Below are positions 9,228 through 18,402 of a stretch of DNA of 64,000 bases, piece by piece. The first letter of the stretch is position 1, and every line of letters starts with the position of its first letter. A program made the translations under genes and the position numbers. Below the pieces are notes generated by a model, which saw only the letters and a list, made by a program, of their open reading frames with translations, made no database searches and had not been told where the DNA came from. Source of the DNA: Anaerococcus sp. (lineage in GTDB: Bacteria; Bacillota; Clostridia; Tissierellales; Peptoniphilaceae); contig JAUNLG010000010.1 of NCBI GenBank assembly GCA_030532385.1, positions 1 to 64,000 of the forward strand. Direction: 5' to 3'.

Positions 9228-10069
9228 CTATCCTTCTCTCTATGTTTTTTTACTAAAATATAATCATCATCCTTCATTCTCTCATATAAACGCTCTACCA
9301 TATAGACAGACCTATGTTGGCCACCTGTACATCCTATGGCAATTGTCAGTATATCCTTTCCCTGATTTTTAAATTTAGGAAGAAGTTTCCTTATAAGCTG
9401 GTAGATATCTTCCTCAAATTCATGAGATTCTTCGAACCTATCTAGGTAAGCTTTAAGGGCTAGGTCGGTACCATTTAGCTTTTTAAGGTCTTTTTTATAA
9501 TAAGGATTTGGCAAAAATCTCATATCAAAGACAAATTCGAAATTATCACTTAAGCCATATTTAAAACCAAAGGATACCAGGTTGATTATCATCTTATCTT
9601 TTTTAAGGGCTATGTCTTCAAGAACTTTTTTAAGGTCAGCTGACTTATAATCAGATGTATCAATTAGCCTATCAGCTGCTCTTTCTATTGGGATAAATAA
9701 GTTTTTTTCTCTCTTTATCCCTTCTTCCACATCTCCAAATTCACCTAAGGGATGGGGTCTTCTAAGTTCATTATATCTTTTAAAAATCACCTCATCCTTA
9801 GAGTAAAGATATATTATCTCAGTATCTGGATTAACTTTTTTTATCCTTCTAAAGGCCTCACTCATATCAGCTGTCATCGAACTTGATCTAAGATCAATTA
9901 CTACGGCCATCTTCTCTATTGGATTTTTTTGGTTATTATTAAGTTCAATAAACTTCTCCATCAAATAAGCAGGTACATTATCCATTGCATAATATCCCAT
10001 ATCTTCAAAAGCTCTTAGGGCGGTAGTCTTACCTGATCCGCTTAGGCCAGTAATAATTTTTAATTTCAT
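9221..10069 (-). CDS. rapZ: RapZ/YvcJ nucleotide-binding protein
   Basis: A 282-residue P-loop protein of the RapZ family. The Walker A motif GLSGSGKTT lies at the N-terminus, VVIDLRSS forms the Walker B-like strand, and the C-terminal domain ends with the family signature IGCTGGQHRSVYMVERL. In E. coli RapZ is the RNase E adapter for GlmZ sRNA and senses glucosamine 6-phosphate. In B. subtilis the homologue YvcJ binds GTP and affects competence. Location beside murB suits a link to cell-wall precursor supply. One-base overlap (TAATG) with murB. Confidence 0.94.
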   Translation of the reverse strand: MKLKIITGLSGSGKTTALRAFEDMGYYAMDNVPAYLMEKFIELNNNQKNPIEKMAVVIDLRSSSMTADMSEAFRRIKKVNPDTEIIYLYSKDEVIFKRYNELRRPHPLGEFGDVEEGIKREKNLFIPIERAADRLIDTSDYKSADLKKVLEDIALKKDKMIINLVSFGFKYGLSDNFEFVFDMRFLPNPYYKKDLKKLNGTDLALKAYLDRFEESHEFEEDIYQLIRKLLPKFKNQGKDILTIAIGCTGGQHRSVYMVERLYERMKDDDYILVKKHREKDRW

Positions 10070-10971
10070 TAAAGTTCTCCGATTAGTTTTACTTCTCTTT
10101 CCAGCTTAAATCCTGTTTTTTCATAAACGATAGATGACACTTCATTTATAAAATCTAGCATCTGTTTACATGTAGCCTCACCCCTATTTATCAAAAAACC
10201 ACAGTGTTTCTCGCTAACTTGGGCATCTCCTTGTCTAAATCCTCTAAGCCCACACTCATCAATCAATTTTGATGCATAAGAGCCTACTGGTCTTTTGAAA
10301 GTTGATCCTGCAGATTTTTTATCTAATGGCTGCTTACTTTGCCTCCTATTTGTAAAGTCCTCATATTTTTCTAAAAGGTCTTGCTTGTCTGCTTTTTTTA
10401 ATTTAAAACTTGCTGATGATACTATTAGGTCTTGTTCGAAAATCCTAGAATGTCTATAAGAAAAATTCATCTGTTCATTGGTAAATACATGGATATTTCC
10501 ATCATAATCAAAGGTCCTAACTTCAAGGCAAATATCTTTAATCTCTCCTCCATAGGCTCCCGCATTCATAGCTACCGCTCCTCCAATAGAGCCTGGAATC
10601 CCTGATATTTCTTCCATGCCTCTAAGTGAATTTTCTATAGCAAATAAGGCTGTTTCATTTAGGCTTGTTCCAGCAAGGGCTGTGACTATTTCATCCTTGA
10701 CCCCTAGCTTACTATAATTATCAGCCAAAACTACTACAGCTCCCCTAATACCCTTATCAGATACCAAAAGATTTGATCCTCTGCCAATAACAGTTGTCTT
10801 AATATCCATATTTTTATTTAATCTTAAAATATTTTTAAGTTGATCTTCATTTTGAGGTTTTAACAAAACATCAGCCCTTCCGCCAATGCCGAAGGTTGTA
10901 TAATCTTTTAAATAAGAATCATAGGATACTTCCCCCAGATCCTTACCTTCATATATATTTTTATAGTCCAT
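10069..10971 (-). CDS. murB: UDP-N-acetylenolpyruvoylglucosamine reductase MurB
   Basis: FAD- and NADPH-dependent enzyme that makes UDP-MurNAc, the second committed step of peptidoglycan synthesis. It has 300 aa. The FAD-binding region includes IGRGSNLLVSD and GIPGSIGGAVAMNAGAYGGE. NFSYRHSRI holds the conserved YRxS element, and GSTFKRP carries the catalytic serine of the short, type II MurB. ATG follows a clear AAGGAGG. It is the first gene of the long minus-strand run down to rlmD, divergent from rpmB. Confidence 0.96.
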   Translation of the reverse strand: MDYKNIYEGKDLGEVSYDSYLKDYTTFGIGGRADVLLKPQNEDQLKNILRLNKNMDIKTTVIGRGSNLLVSDKGIRGAVVVLADNYSKLGVKDEIVTALAGTSLNETALFAIENSLRGMEEISGIPGSIGGAVAMNAGAYGGEIKDICLEVRTFDYDGNIHVFTNEQMNFSYRHSRIFEQDLIVSSASFKLKKADKQDLLEKYEDFTNRRQSKQPLDKKSAGSTFKRPVGSYASKLIDECGLRGFRQGDAQVSEKHCGFLINRGEATCKQMLDFINEVSSIVYEKTGFKLEREVKLIGEL

Positions 10972-11013
10972 AAATCCTCCTTAGACTATTAATATTTGAA
11001 ATTTCATTAATAG

Positions 11014-11042
11014 ATTATACTCGTTCTTACCTATATTAACTA
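11014..11042 (-). promoter_or_regulatory. Probable promoter of the murB operon
   Basis: On the minus strand a perfect TATAAT (11014-11019) lies 43 bases before the murB ATG. The hexamer 17 bases upstream (TAGTTA, 11037-11042) is a weak match to TTGACA, so only the -10 is convincing. Confidence 0.45.
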
Positions 11043-11105
11043 TTGATTTGATAGCCATCCCTTATCTTACTTACCTAGGTTATTTTAAGAATCACAAATA
11101 AAAAT

Positions 11106-11134
11106 TTGTAATTTCTCCTAATATTTGGTAGAAT
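11106..11134 (+). promoter_or_regulatory. Promoter of rpmB
   Basis: TTGTAA (11106-11111), a 17-base spacer and TAGAAT (11129-11134) form a good sigma-A promoter. The predicted start near 11141 leaves a short leader of about 27 bases containing the Shine-Dalgarno sequence. Confidence 0.7.
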
Positions 11135-11167
11135 AATAAAGATGAATTAATGTTAGGAGGTGTAATG

Positions 11168-11356
11168 ATGGCAAGAACATGTGATATATGTGGTAAGGGA
11201 ACCAAAACAGGTTACAATGTAACTTTCTCTCACAGACAAATAAATAGAACATTCAAAGCAAATGTGCATAAAGTAAAAGCTTTAGTAGATGGAACACCTA
11301 AAACAATCAATGTATGTACTAAATGTCTTAAAAGCGGTAAAGTAGAAAAAGCATAA
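11168..11356 (+). CDS. rpmB: 50S ribosomal protein bL28
   Basis: A 62-residue large-subunit ribosomal protein that begins MARTCDICGKG, the normal bL28 N-terminus. It has two CxxC pairs (CDIC near the start, CTKC near the end) typical of zinc-binding bL28. TTAGGAGG at 11153-11160 places the start at ATG 11168, or possibly at the ATG just before it at 11165; an upstream in-frame ATG at 11150 would put the ribosome site inside the gene. It is monocistronic, with its own promoter and terminator. Confidence 0.97.
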   Translation: MARTCDICGKGTKTGYNVTFSHRQINRTFKANVHKVKALVDGTPKTINVCTKCLKSGKVEKA

Positions 11357-11394
11357 TTGCAAAATGTTTTTTTTATTCTTAAATAGTATTTAAC

Positions 11395-11438
11395 AGCCAC
11401 CGGAAAGAAAACTGATCCAGTGGTTATTTTTATTTTTT
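11395..11438 (+). terminator. Intrinsic terminator of rpmB
   Basis: AGCCACCGG (11395-11403) pairs with CCAGTGGTT (11417-11425), with one mismatch and one G-U pair, and is followed by a T-rich tract to 11438. Confidence 0.7.
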
Positions 11439-11454
11439 AAGAGGCCTAAAAAAT

Positions 11455-11492
11455 AAACGTATTAGCCAAGCTATTGCTAGGCTAATACGTTT
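11455..11492. terminator. Bidirectional terminator, mainly for the surface-protein gene
   Basis: A perfect 13-bp inverted repeat, AAACGTATTAGCC (11455-11467) and GGCTAATACGTTT (11480-11492), has T-rich flanks on both strands. The minus-strand gene at 11482-13887 ends inside the hairpin: its last codons and TAG form one arm. Confidence 0.85.
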
Positions 11493-13887
11493 TTCTATTG
11501 GTTACTTTTATTGAAAATAAACTTACTCCTATTAGGCTAAGTCCTAGCAAAATATTTATAAAAAGACCAAAAGAACCTGTCTGGGGTAGGTAGGCTACTG
11601 GTTTATCAGACCTTATAACAAAGGGATCCCCTACTAAACTATTCCCATCGATCTTTATATTTCCCCCACTATCAATTATAAGATCATAGGATTTGTTATT
11701 AGGACTATAACCATTTGCTGGACTAACTTCATAAATCCTATAAACTCCTTCGCTAAGGTAGGTAAATTTTGCCCTGCCCTTTTCATTAGTTGAAATCTTA
11801 AATGAATTATAGGGATCATCTAGGTTTTCAACCCCAAATATACTGCCTTCTATAGGATTATCATCCTTATCTAGGTTTTTTATAGTAAGGTCAGGTTTCT
11901 TACTTATCCTCTTATTTTCAACAGTAAATTGATTACCTTCTCCTAATATAAGTTCTTTAGGCTCGCTATAAAATTTATTTTCTTTGACTGCTGCATAGCC
12001 ATCTTTATTGTTTATCCCAAGATTATTTAAATACATAGATAACACTGGTTTACTGGTATATTCATTATCATCATCGCTTATTTTCTTAAGCCTTACAGTA
12101 AAGTCTATGCTTCCATCACCTTCTATTGGTAGGGTATAGTAGGTAATTGATAGGTCGTCCTTAAATACCCAAAACCATGAAGATAAAAATCTTATATCTA
12201 GGATTGCCTTATCAAAATCAATTAATTTCTCATAGGATATTTTAAGATTAAATTCATCCTCTCTTGATCCCTTAGTAATTGTTTGATTTACCTTTAAAGC
12301 CCTTTTATTATTCATAATCAGATATGCTGAAAGATCAGAATTTGTAGGTTCTAGGTCAATTAGTTTCTGATATTCAAATATTTGAACTTCTCCCATCTGC
12401 CCAACCTTAACTTCCCAATAATCCATAGTTTTTTCATAATTTATTGGACTTTTAATCTCTTCTAAGGTATAAGTACCAGGGCTTAGGTCTTCAAACTTTA
12501 CTATGCCATCTGCCTTTGTATATCCCTTTACAATAATCTGGTTTTCATTATTTATAAGGGTAAATCTCGCATAAGATAGGGGTTTTTTACTCTTACTATC
12601 AATCTTTTGAACTTGAAAACTAGCTAGGGGATTTTCTCTAGGATTTATAATTGTAAGCCTATTAACCTCTCTTGGGTCACCTAGAGGATTTATGTCAACT
12701 TGCTTACCACTAATCCTTATCCTATAAAAATCTGGGTCAAGGCCCAAAAGTCTTATATCCTCTTCTTTAAGGTCTGGTTCATTAAATTTATTTAAGGCTA
12801 GGACTTTTTTATCTAGGTTAAATATGGGCTTTAACCCATTCCAATTAACTTCTACATCCTCAATAAGATTCTCGTTTTCACTTTTTCCTTCAGTAAAATT
12901 AGAATCCTCAGCTGGATCTGTTTGCTCATTATCACTTAAAAATTTAGCAAAGCCATTATCATCAATCCTAATCCAAAAATCTTTTAAGGACTCAATAAAG
13001 GGTTTCTCTATTTCTTCTTGGTCTAATAAATAATCTCCAGGCTTAAGCCCATCAAAAATAAGCTCACCCTTATTATCACTAGTAGCCCTTAAGACCTCCT
13101 CTCCTTGGAAGGATAGGCAATATCGAACATTTTCGATAGGATTGTCAAGATCATCAAGGCTTATGATAGTCAATGGAAAGGTCTCTTCCCTAGGCTCTAT
13201 TTCATCAAAATCATTGGTTCTTTCTATAGACTCATTATCTTCGCTAAGCTTTATACCAATATCATCTTCTTTCATGGAATTTTCTTGATCGAGATTATCT
13301 TGATCTATGTCACCATCTAATAAAAAAGCTATACAATCACCTAGGGGCCTTGAATCCAAAAGATTAGATTCATCAATTAATTGGAAATTAATAGGAGAAG
13401 TTAGGTCTTCTTCCATAATTTTAAAATGATAAATTTCAAAATCTTCATTTGTCTCTCCTAAGTTTACTTCTTCTTGATCAAATATATTTTCAATATAATA
13501 TCCCTCACTAGTCTCAGCAATTTCTACATCAATCTCTAGTCCTTGGGCCTTAAAATTGGTATAAAGCCTTTCATAGGCTAAATGAACCAAGTCATAAGAC
13601 TGATAAGTTTTATCCTCAAATAGCCTTATGTCCTTATCTAATAATAAATACAGGTCATTTGTTTTACCATTCAACTTAAAACTTATAAGTTTATTAAAAG
13701 GATCTTCACTTACATTGTAAAGACCATAGCTAGACCCACTGGGCAAAATTTCCTCCTCAGCTAAGACTTCTTCTCCGCCATAGTCAAAATTTTCAGCTAG
13801 GACAATTGAAAAGCTTTGCCCCACCAGGAAAAAAATAATTCCTAGACCTACTAATAACCCAAAATATTTTTTACTCTTAATAACCAT
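11482..13887 (-). CDS. LPXTG-anchored surface protein with SpaA/Cna-B-like domains
   Basis: An 801-residue cell-wall-anchored protein. A signal peptide covers about residues 1-31 (a hydrophobic core ending near VLAEN). Three SpaA-type prealbumin-like beta domains are visible at about 237-318, 423-507 and 666-747, each ending in the PGxY/EGVY-like strand. Domains two and three keep the E-box-like TLEEIKSP and IYEVSPANGY and an early lysine (VQKID, IKNLDKD), as needed for intramolecular isopeptide bonds. The C-terminus is a sortase signal: LPQTG at 767-771, a hydrophobic stretch, then NRK. It resembles a minor pilin or adhesin. No sortase gene is in the window, and ligand or pilus role is unknown. 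Confidence 0.9.
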   Translation of the reverse strand: MVIKSKKYFGLLVGLGIIFFLVGQSFSIVLAENFDYGGEEVLAEEEILPSGSSYGLYNVSEDPFNKLISFKLNGKTNDLYLLLDKDIRLFEDKTYQSYDLVHLAYERLYTNFKAQGLEIDVEIAETSEGYYIENIFDQEEVNLGETNEDFEIYHFKIMEEDLTSPINFQLIDESNLLDSRPLGDCIAFLLDGDIDQDNLDQENSMKEDDIGIKLSEDNESIERTNDFDEIEPREETFPLTIISLDDLDNPIENVRYCLSFQGEEVLRATSDNKGELIFDGLKPGDYLLDQEEIEKPFIESLKDFWIRIDDNGFAKFLSDNEQTDPAEDSNFTEGKSENENLIEDVEVNWNGLKPIFNLDKKVLALNKFNEPDLKEEDIRLLGLDPDFYRIRISGKQVDINPLGDPREVNRLTIINPRENPLASFQVQKIDSKSKKPLSYARFTLINNENQIIVKGYTKADGIVKFEDLSPGTYTLEEIKSPINYEKTMDYWEVKVGQMGEVQIFEYQKLIDLEPTNSDLSAYLIMNNKRALKVNQTITKGSREDEFNLKISYEKLIDFDKAILDIRFLSSWFWVFKDDLSITYYTLPIEGDGSIDFTVRLKKISDDDNEYTSKPVLSMYLNNLGINNKDGYAAVKENKFYSEPKELILGEGNQFTVENKRISKKPDLTIKNLDKDDNPIEGSIFGVENLDDPYNSFKISTNEKGRAKFTYLSEGVYRIYEVSPANGYSPNNKSYDLIIDSGGNIKIDGNSLVGDPFVIRSDKPVAYLPQTGSFGLFINILLGLSLIGVSLFSIKVTNRKTY

Positions 13888-13905
13888 AATTACCCTCTTG
13901 ATATC

Positions 13906-13935
13906 AAAAGGCAGGAAGAGTAATCCTCCCTGCCT
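13906..13935 (-). terminator. Intrinsic terminator after the YeiH-type permease gene
   Basis: On the minus strand AGGCAGGGA (13927-13935) pairs with TTCCTGCCT (13909-13917), 9 bp with one G-T pair, followed by TTTT. It lies only about 20 bases before the ATG of the surface-protein gene. Confidence 0.75.
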
Positions 13936-13939
13936 AACC

Positions 13940-14929
13940 CTAGAATATTCCTATTAATTTTTGTACACCAATACTTGTAAGAGAAATCAATATCCAACAG
14001 ATAAAGCCAAGCAAGATGGCTGAACCACCAGTTTTTATAAGTTTGATAAGGTCAGTTTTAAGACCAATTGCTCCCATAGCCATGGTTATAAAAAACTTAG
14101 ACAGAAATTTTGTTAAATCTAAAAACTCTTGAGGAAGTGTAAAAACACTTGAAACAATTGAAGCAAGGAGGAAAAGAAGTATAAAAGTTGGCACTAACTT
14201 ATATATCTTAAGGTCTTGCTTTTGGCTTGTTTGCTTATTTTCGTATATAGATAAGACAAGGGTTATTGGTATAATAGCCAAGGTTCTTGTAAGCTTAACT
14301 ACTGTAGCAAGCTCTAGGGTATTTGACCCATGGATAGCATCCCAAGCTGTAGCTGTGGCTGTAACAGATGAGGTGTCATTTACCGCAGTCCCAGCAAATA
14401 GACCAAAACCCTCATTAGTAAAGCCTATTAGAGAACCTAGGGTTGGGAAAATTAAAGCAGCCAAGACATTAAATAAAAATATTACAGATATAGCCTTAGC
14501 TATTTTCTCATCCTCAGCCTTTATAACTGGAGCTGTAGCAGCAATAGCTGATCCCCCACATATTGATGATCCAACACCAATAAGTATCCCAACTTTCCTA
14601 TCTATGTTTAAGACTTTGGTTAGAAAATATGATGCTATAAGTGATACAGAAATAGTGGCTATTATAACAGGTAGGGACTGTCTACCACTAGCAACTATAG
14701 TGCTAATATTCATTCCAAAGCCTAGGAGGATCACTGCAAGCTGTAGGACTTTTTTGCTAGTAAAACCTATACCTGGATCAAAATCATCATATCTTCCAAT
14801 AAAATTTGATAAAACCATACCTATAATAATAGCAAAAACCGGTCCACCAACAACTGGCAAAGCTTTACCGAGTAGGTGGCTTGGGATGGCTATTAGTAAA
14901 GATAAAATTATTCCTTTTATGTATTTCAT
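13940..14929 (-). CDS. YeiH family (UPF0324) putative sulfate exporter-type permease
   Basis: A 329-residue polytopic membrane protein with about ten hydrophobic segments. It shows the family's GxSICGGSAIAA-type element (VGSSICGGSAIAATAPVIKA), followed by AGTAVNDTSSVTATATAW and a late MAMGAIGLKTDLIKL. These are hallmarks of UPF0324/YeiH (conserved hypothetical 698). The family is often named putative sulfate exporter, but transport has rarely been shown, so the substrate is open. It stands alone, with a possible promoter upstream and a terminator downstream. Confidence 0.85.
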   Translation of the reverse strand: MKYIKGIILSLLIAIPSHLLGKALPVVGGPVFAIIIGMVLSNFIGRYDDFDPGIGFTSKKVLQLAVILLGFGMNISTIVASGRQSLPVIIATISVSLIASYFLTKVLNIDRKVGILIGVGSSICGGSAIAATAPVIKAEDEKIAKAISVIFLFNVLAALIFPTLGSLIGFTNEGFGLFAGTAVNDTSSVTATATAWDAIHGSNTLELATVVKLTRTLAIIPITLVLSIYENKQTSQKQDLKIYKLVPTFILLFLLASIVSSVFTLPQEFLDLTKFLSKFFITMAMGAIGLKTDLIKLIKTGGSAILLGFICWILISLTSIGVQKLIGIF

Positions 14930-14945
14930 TAATACTCCCTTCTAA

Positions 14946-14974
14946 ATTATAAGCTCTAGTAATATTTTAACATA
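14946..14974 (-). promoter_or_regulatory. Possible promoter of the YeiH-type permease gene
   Basis: A perfect TATAAT on the minus strand (14946-14951) lies 16 bases before the ATG. The hexamer 17 bases upstream, TATGTT (14969-14974), is a weak -35. The leader would be very short. Confidence 0.3.
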
Positions 14975-15000
14975 AGAAGATGGTTTCTGTACTATTTTTT

Positions 15001-15050
15001 TAAATTAAAAATTTCCTAAAGATTAAGTCAAACTTAACTTTAGGAAATTT
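15001..15050 (-). terminator. Terminator of the coaX-dusB-greA-lysS run
   Basis: A perfect 13-bp stem, AAATTTCCTAAAG (15009-15021) with CTTTAGGAAATTT (15038-15050), lies 17 bases past the lysS stop. On the minus strand it is followed by a T-rich tract. Confidence 0.85.
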
Positions 15051-15067
15051 CATCGACACTTGCTAGG

Positions 15068-16951
15068 TTAATATATTTTTGCTCCTGCAGGAATACTTGA
15101 ATCTAACATAATAAGACTAAGTAATTCTTCTCCATCATACTCGCATACTGCTGATAGAAGCATACCTTGGGATTCTTCTCCCATCATCTTTCTTGAAGGA
15201 AGGTTTGTTATTGCTAGTAAGGTCTTTCCTTGAAGGTCTTGTGGACTATAGTAATTTTTGATGCCTGATAAGATAATTCTATCTTGCCCGCTTCCATCAT
15301 CTAGGGTAAATTTGAGTAATTTCTTACTCTTTGGAACTTCTTCGCAAGACTTAACCTTTACTACCCTAAAGTCAGATTTTGAGAAAGTGTCAAAGTCTAC
15401 AAACTCTTCAAATAAAGGCTCTACCTTTACCTTGGATAGGTCTAGGTTGATTTTCTCTTTAGCTATTTCTTTATTTGTAGATCCTTCCTTGCCCATTGGC
15501 TTCATTGTTGGGAATAATAGGACATCCCTAATTGAATGTTGGCCTGTTAAGATCATTATTAGCCTATCTATTCCTATACCTAGGCCTCCTGTTGGTGGCA
15601 TACCAACTTCTAGGGCATTGACAAAGTCATAGTCCATCATTTGGGCTTCATCATCGCCAGCTTCCCTTTTTTTGACTTGGTCTAGGAATCTTTCCTTTTG
15701 ATCACTTGCATCATTTAATTCTGAAAAGGCGTTAGCAATTTCAGCCCCATTTATAAAGGCCTCAAACCTATATGTTAGGCTAGGATCATCATTTTTTCTC
15801 TTAGCTAAAGGTGATATTTCGACAGGGTAATCAGTTATGAAGGTTGGTTGGATTAACTTATCTTCTACAAATTCATCAAAGAATTCTGCTATAATCTCTC
15901 CCCTAGTAGGTTTGATTTCTACGTTTTTCTCCTTGGCAATAGCCTTAGCATCTTCATATTCTACTATTTCGTTAAAATCTACTCCAGCATGCTCTTTTAT
16001 TGAATCTATCATGGAAATTCTCTTCCATGGTGCCTTTAGGTCAATCTCTTTTTCATCAAAGACTACCTTGGTGTCACCTTTAACATTTAAAGCAACAGTT
16101 TCTACCATATTTTCAGTTATTTCCATCATATCTTCAAAGTCTGCATAGGCTTGGTAAAGTTCCATAGATGTAAATTCTGGGTTATGGGTTGCATCCATTC
16201 CTTCGTTCCTAAACATCCTACCTATTTCATAGACCTTATCAAAACCGCCTACTATAAGTCTTTTTAGGTATAACTCGTCTGCAATCCTAAGGAACATATC
16301 AATATCTAGGCTATTGTGGTGGGTTATAAATGGTCTTGCTGTAGCTCCACCTGCTATGGTATTTAAGATAGGAGTTTCTACTTCAAGAAATCCTAGGTTA
16401 TCTAGGAATTTTCTTATCTCTGTGATAATTTTTGATCTTTGAACAAAAACATCCTTAACTTCAGGATTTACTATAAGATCTAAGTATCTTTGCCTATATC
16501 TTAAGTCAGGATCCTTTAATCCGTGCCATTTTTCAGGTAGGATTTGTAGGGATTTAGTCATCAAGGTTGGAGTTTCAGTTTCTACTGATATCTCTCCTTG
16601 GTTTGTCTTAAATACCTTTCCTTCAACTCCAAGGATATCACCAATATCATATTTTTTAACTTCTTTAAATTCATCGCCGATAACATTTTTACGGTTAACA
16701 ATTTGGATTTGTCCAGACTCATCTTGGATATCCATAAAGGACATATTACCATGGCCTCTTTTAGCCATAATTCTTCCAGCAATCCTAACTGTTTTTCCAT
16801 CATAATTTTCAAAGTCATCTTTGACTTCTTTTGCAGGTATTCTTCCCTTAAAATTTACTACCTTATGTGGGTCTTTCCCCTTATTTTTAAGTTCTTCTAA
16901 CTTATCTCTTTTGATTTTTAGCATCTCATTTAGATCTTTGTTATCAGCCAT
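15068..16951 (-). CDS. lysS: Lysyl-tRNA synthetase (class II) with C-terminal tRNA-binding domain
   Basis: Charges tRNA-Lys. The first ~500 residues are a normal class II LysRS: an N-terminal OB anticodon-binding fold ([20 protein letters not shown]), motif 2 ([18 protein letters not shown]) and motif 3 ([15 protein letters not shown]). About residues 516-627 are an added EMAP-II/Trbp111-like tRNA-binding domain ([20 protein letters not shown], then SQGMLLSA), the type usually found at the end of MetRS. The total of 627 aa is about 130 longer than a typical bacterial LysRS. No frameshift separates the parts. It is the last gene of the run, 10 bp after greA. Confidence 0.95.
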   Translation of the reverse strand: MADNKDLNEMLKIKRDKLEELKNKGKDPHKVVNFKGRIPAKEVKDDFENYDGKTVRIAGRIMAKRGHGNMSFMDIQDESGQIQIVNRKNVIGDEFKEVKKYDIGDILGVEGKVFKTNQGEISVETETPTLMTKSLQILPEKWHGLKDPDLRYRQRYLDLIVNPEVKDVFVQRSKIITEIRKFLDNLGFLEVETPILNTIAGGATARPFITHHNSLDIDMFLRIADELYLKRLIVGGFDKVYEIGRMFRNEGMDATHNPEFTSMELYQAYADFEDMMEITENMVETVALNVKGDTKVVFDEKEIDLKAPWKRISMIDSIKEHAGVDFNEIVEYEDAKAIAKEKNVEIKPTRGEIIAEFFDEFVEDKLIQPTFITDYPVEISPLAKRKNDDPSLTYRFEAFINGAEIANAFSELNDASDQKERFLDQVKKREAGDDEAQMMDYDFVNALEVGMPPTGGLGIGIDRLIMILTGQHSIRDVLLFPTMKPMGKEGSTNKEIAKEKINLDLSKVKVEPLFEEFVDFDTFSKSDFRVVKVKSCEEVPKSKKLLKFTLDDGSGQDRIILSGIKNYYSPQDLQGKTLLAITNLPSRKMMGEESQGMLLSAVCEYDGEELLSLIMLDSSIPAGAKIY

Positions 16952-16961
16952 CTTTTCTCCT

Positions 16962-17435
16962 TTATTTAATATTTTTAATTACAAAAAACATCTTTCCATT
17001 AGGTGTTGCAACTTCTACCCTATCATTTACTTTTTTGCCAAGAAGGGCTGCACCTACTGGAGATTCATTTGATATAAATCCTTCTAGCGGATTTGATTCT
17101 GCAGTACCTACTATCTTATATTCTAATTCTTCATCAAATTCTTCATCATAGACTTTTACAATATTGCCCACTCCGACTTCATCCGAATTTTCCTTTACTT
17201 CTATAGTTTTGGCATTTCTAATCATATCTTCAATCTTTGCAATTCTTGATTCGACTTCACCTTGCTCATTTTTTGCTTCATCATAATCAGCATTTTCTGA
17301 AAGGTCTCCAAAACTTCTTGCAACCTTGATTTTTTCAGCAATTTCAGGACGTTTTTTTGTCTTTAAGTATTCTAATTCATCTTCTAATTTTTCTAAATAT
17401 TCTTTACTAAGTATTACTTCTTTATTCTCTGTCAT
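16962..17435 (-). CDS. greA: Transcription elongation factor GreA
   Basis: A 157-residue factor that enters the RNA polymerase secondary channel and stimulates transcript cleavage to rescue backtracked complexes. The N-terminal coiled coil carries the acidic tip ([20 protein letters not shown]), where Asp and Glu coordinate the catalytic magnesium. The C-terminal FKBP-like domain ends with [20 protein letters not shown]. Its start overlaps dusB by 14 bp. GreA next to lysS is a common arrangement in Firmicutes. Confidence 0.96.
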   Translation of the reverse strand: MTENKEVILSKEYLEKLEDELEYLKTKKRPEIAEKIKVARSFGDLSENADYDEAKNEQGEVESRIAKIEDMIRNAKTIEVKENSDEVGVGNIVKVYDEEFDEELEYKIVGTAESNPLEGFISNESPVGAALLGKKVNDRVEVATPNGKMFFVIKNIK

Positions 17436-18402
17436 AATCTTCCTCTAAATATCTCTCGTACTCATCTAACAAGTCGAAAATTTCTTTACTTGTTCTTGCC
17501 GTATTTACTCTTTTTCTAAATGATGCTGCAGAAGGTAAGCCTTTTATATACCAACCTACATGCTTTCTCATTTGATTTATTACTAGTCTTTCATCCTTAT
17601 AGGCCATAGATAAAAGGTATTGTTTTTTTATAGTAGCCAATATTTCCTTAAAGTCTATCTTGCTAATCTCTTTGCCTGCAAGATATTCTTTTATCTGCCT
17701 AAAGATGAAGGGATTTCCCATAGCTCCCCTTGCAATCATGACCCCATCAGCCTTAGTTATTTTTATAATATCTATAAAATCTTTTAGGCTAAAAATATCT
17801 CCATTAGCTATAACTGGAATAGATAGAGATTCTTTAAGCTCTCTTATAGCCTCCCACCTGGCCTTGCCCTGGTATTGCTGGTCCCTGGTTCTAGCATGAA
17901 GAATTACATAATCAACTCCAGCATCTTCTAGGGCCTTACCTACTTCAAGGTAATTTATAGAATCTTCGTCAATACCAAGCCTATATTTGACATTAACTAT
18001 TTTATCTGTTGAATCAACGAGGGTTTTTGCGATCTTATAGACTTCTCTAGGGTCTTTGAGTAAGGCTGAACCTTGGCCATTTTTAAAAATTTTGGGGGCA
18101 GGACACCCCATATTAAAGGAAATTTCCTTAAAGTATTCAAGGGGATTTATCTTTTCTTTTACAACCCTGGCTATTAGGTCAGGATCCTTGCCAAAGATTT
18201 GTATATTGGAATTTTTTTCAAGGTCTGACCTAAACATAATCTCCTGGCTAGCCTTGTTGTTAAAGGCTAGGGCATTTACTGAAACCATCTCAGTAAAAGT
18301 CTTACTAGCCCCGTTTTCCTCACAAATTATCCTAAAAGCCACATCCGTAACTCCAGCCAAGGGAGCAAGCATGACTGGAGTATCCTTATTTAATTGATTC
18401 AT
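17422..18402 (-). CDS. dusB: tRNA-dihydrouridine synthase, DusB-like
   Basis: An FMN-dependent enzyme of 326 aa that reduces uridine to dihydrouridine in t[18 protein letters not shown] binds FMN near the N-terminus. [19 protein letters not shown] includes the catalytic cysteine region, followed by [22 protein letters not shown] and [13 protein letters not shown] of the TIM barrel. A helical tRNA-binding domain follows. Overlaps coaX (17 bp) and greA (14 bp), so translation is likely coupled. Which tRNA position it modifies cannot be told. Confidence 0.94.
   Translation of the reverse strand: MNQLNKDTPVMLAPLAGVTDVAFRIICEENGASKTFTEMVSVNALAFNNKASQEIMFRSDLEKNSNIQIFGKDPDLIARVVKEKINPLEYFKEISFNMGCPAPKIFKNGQGSALLKDPREVYKIAKTLVDSTDKIVNVKYRLGIDEDSINYLEVGKALEDAGVDYVILHARTRDQQYQGKARWEAIRELKESLSIPVIANGDIFSLKDFIDIIKITKADGVMIARGAMGNPFIFRQIKEYLAGKEISKIDFKEILATIKKQYLLSMAYKDERLVINQMRKHVGWYIKGLPSAASFRKRVNTARTSKEIFDLLDEYERYLEEDYDRE

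Noticed and set aside
14355..14945. 196-aa plus-strand frame
   Set aside because: Lies opposite the YeiH-type permease gene, has no ribosome site, and reads as low-complexity Ser/Ile/Pro sequence typical of the reverse complement of a membrane protein gene.
16582..16818. 78-aa second minus-strand frame inside lysS
   Set aside because: Overlaps the conserved OB fold of LysRS in another frame; no independent support.
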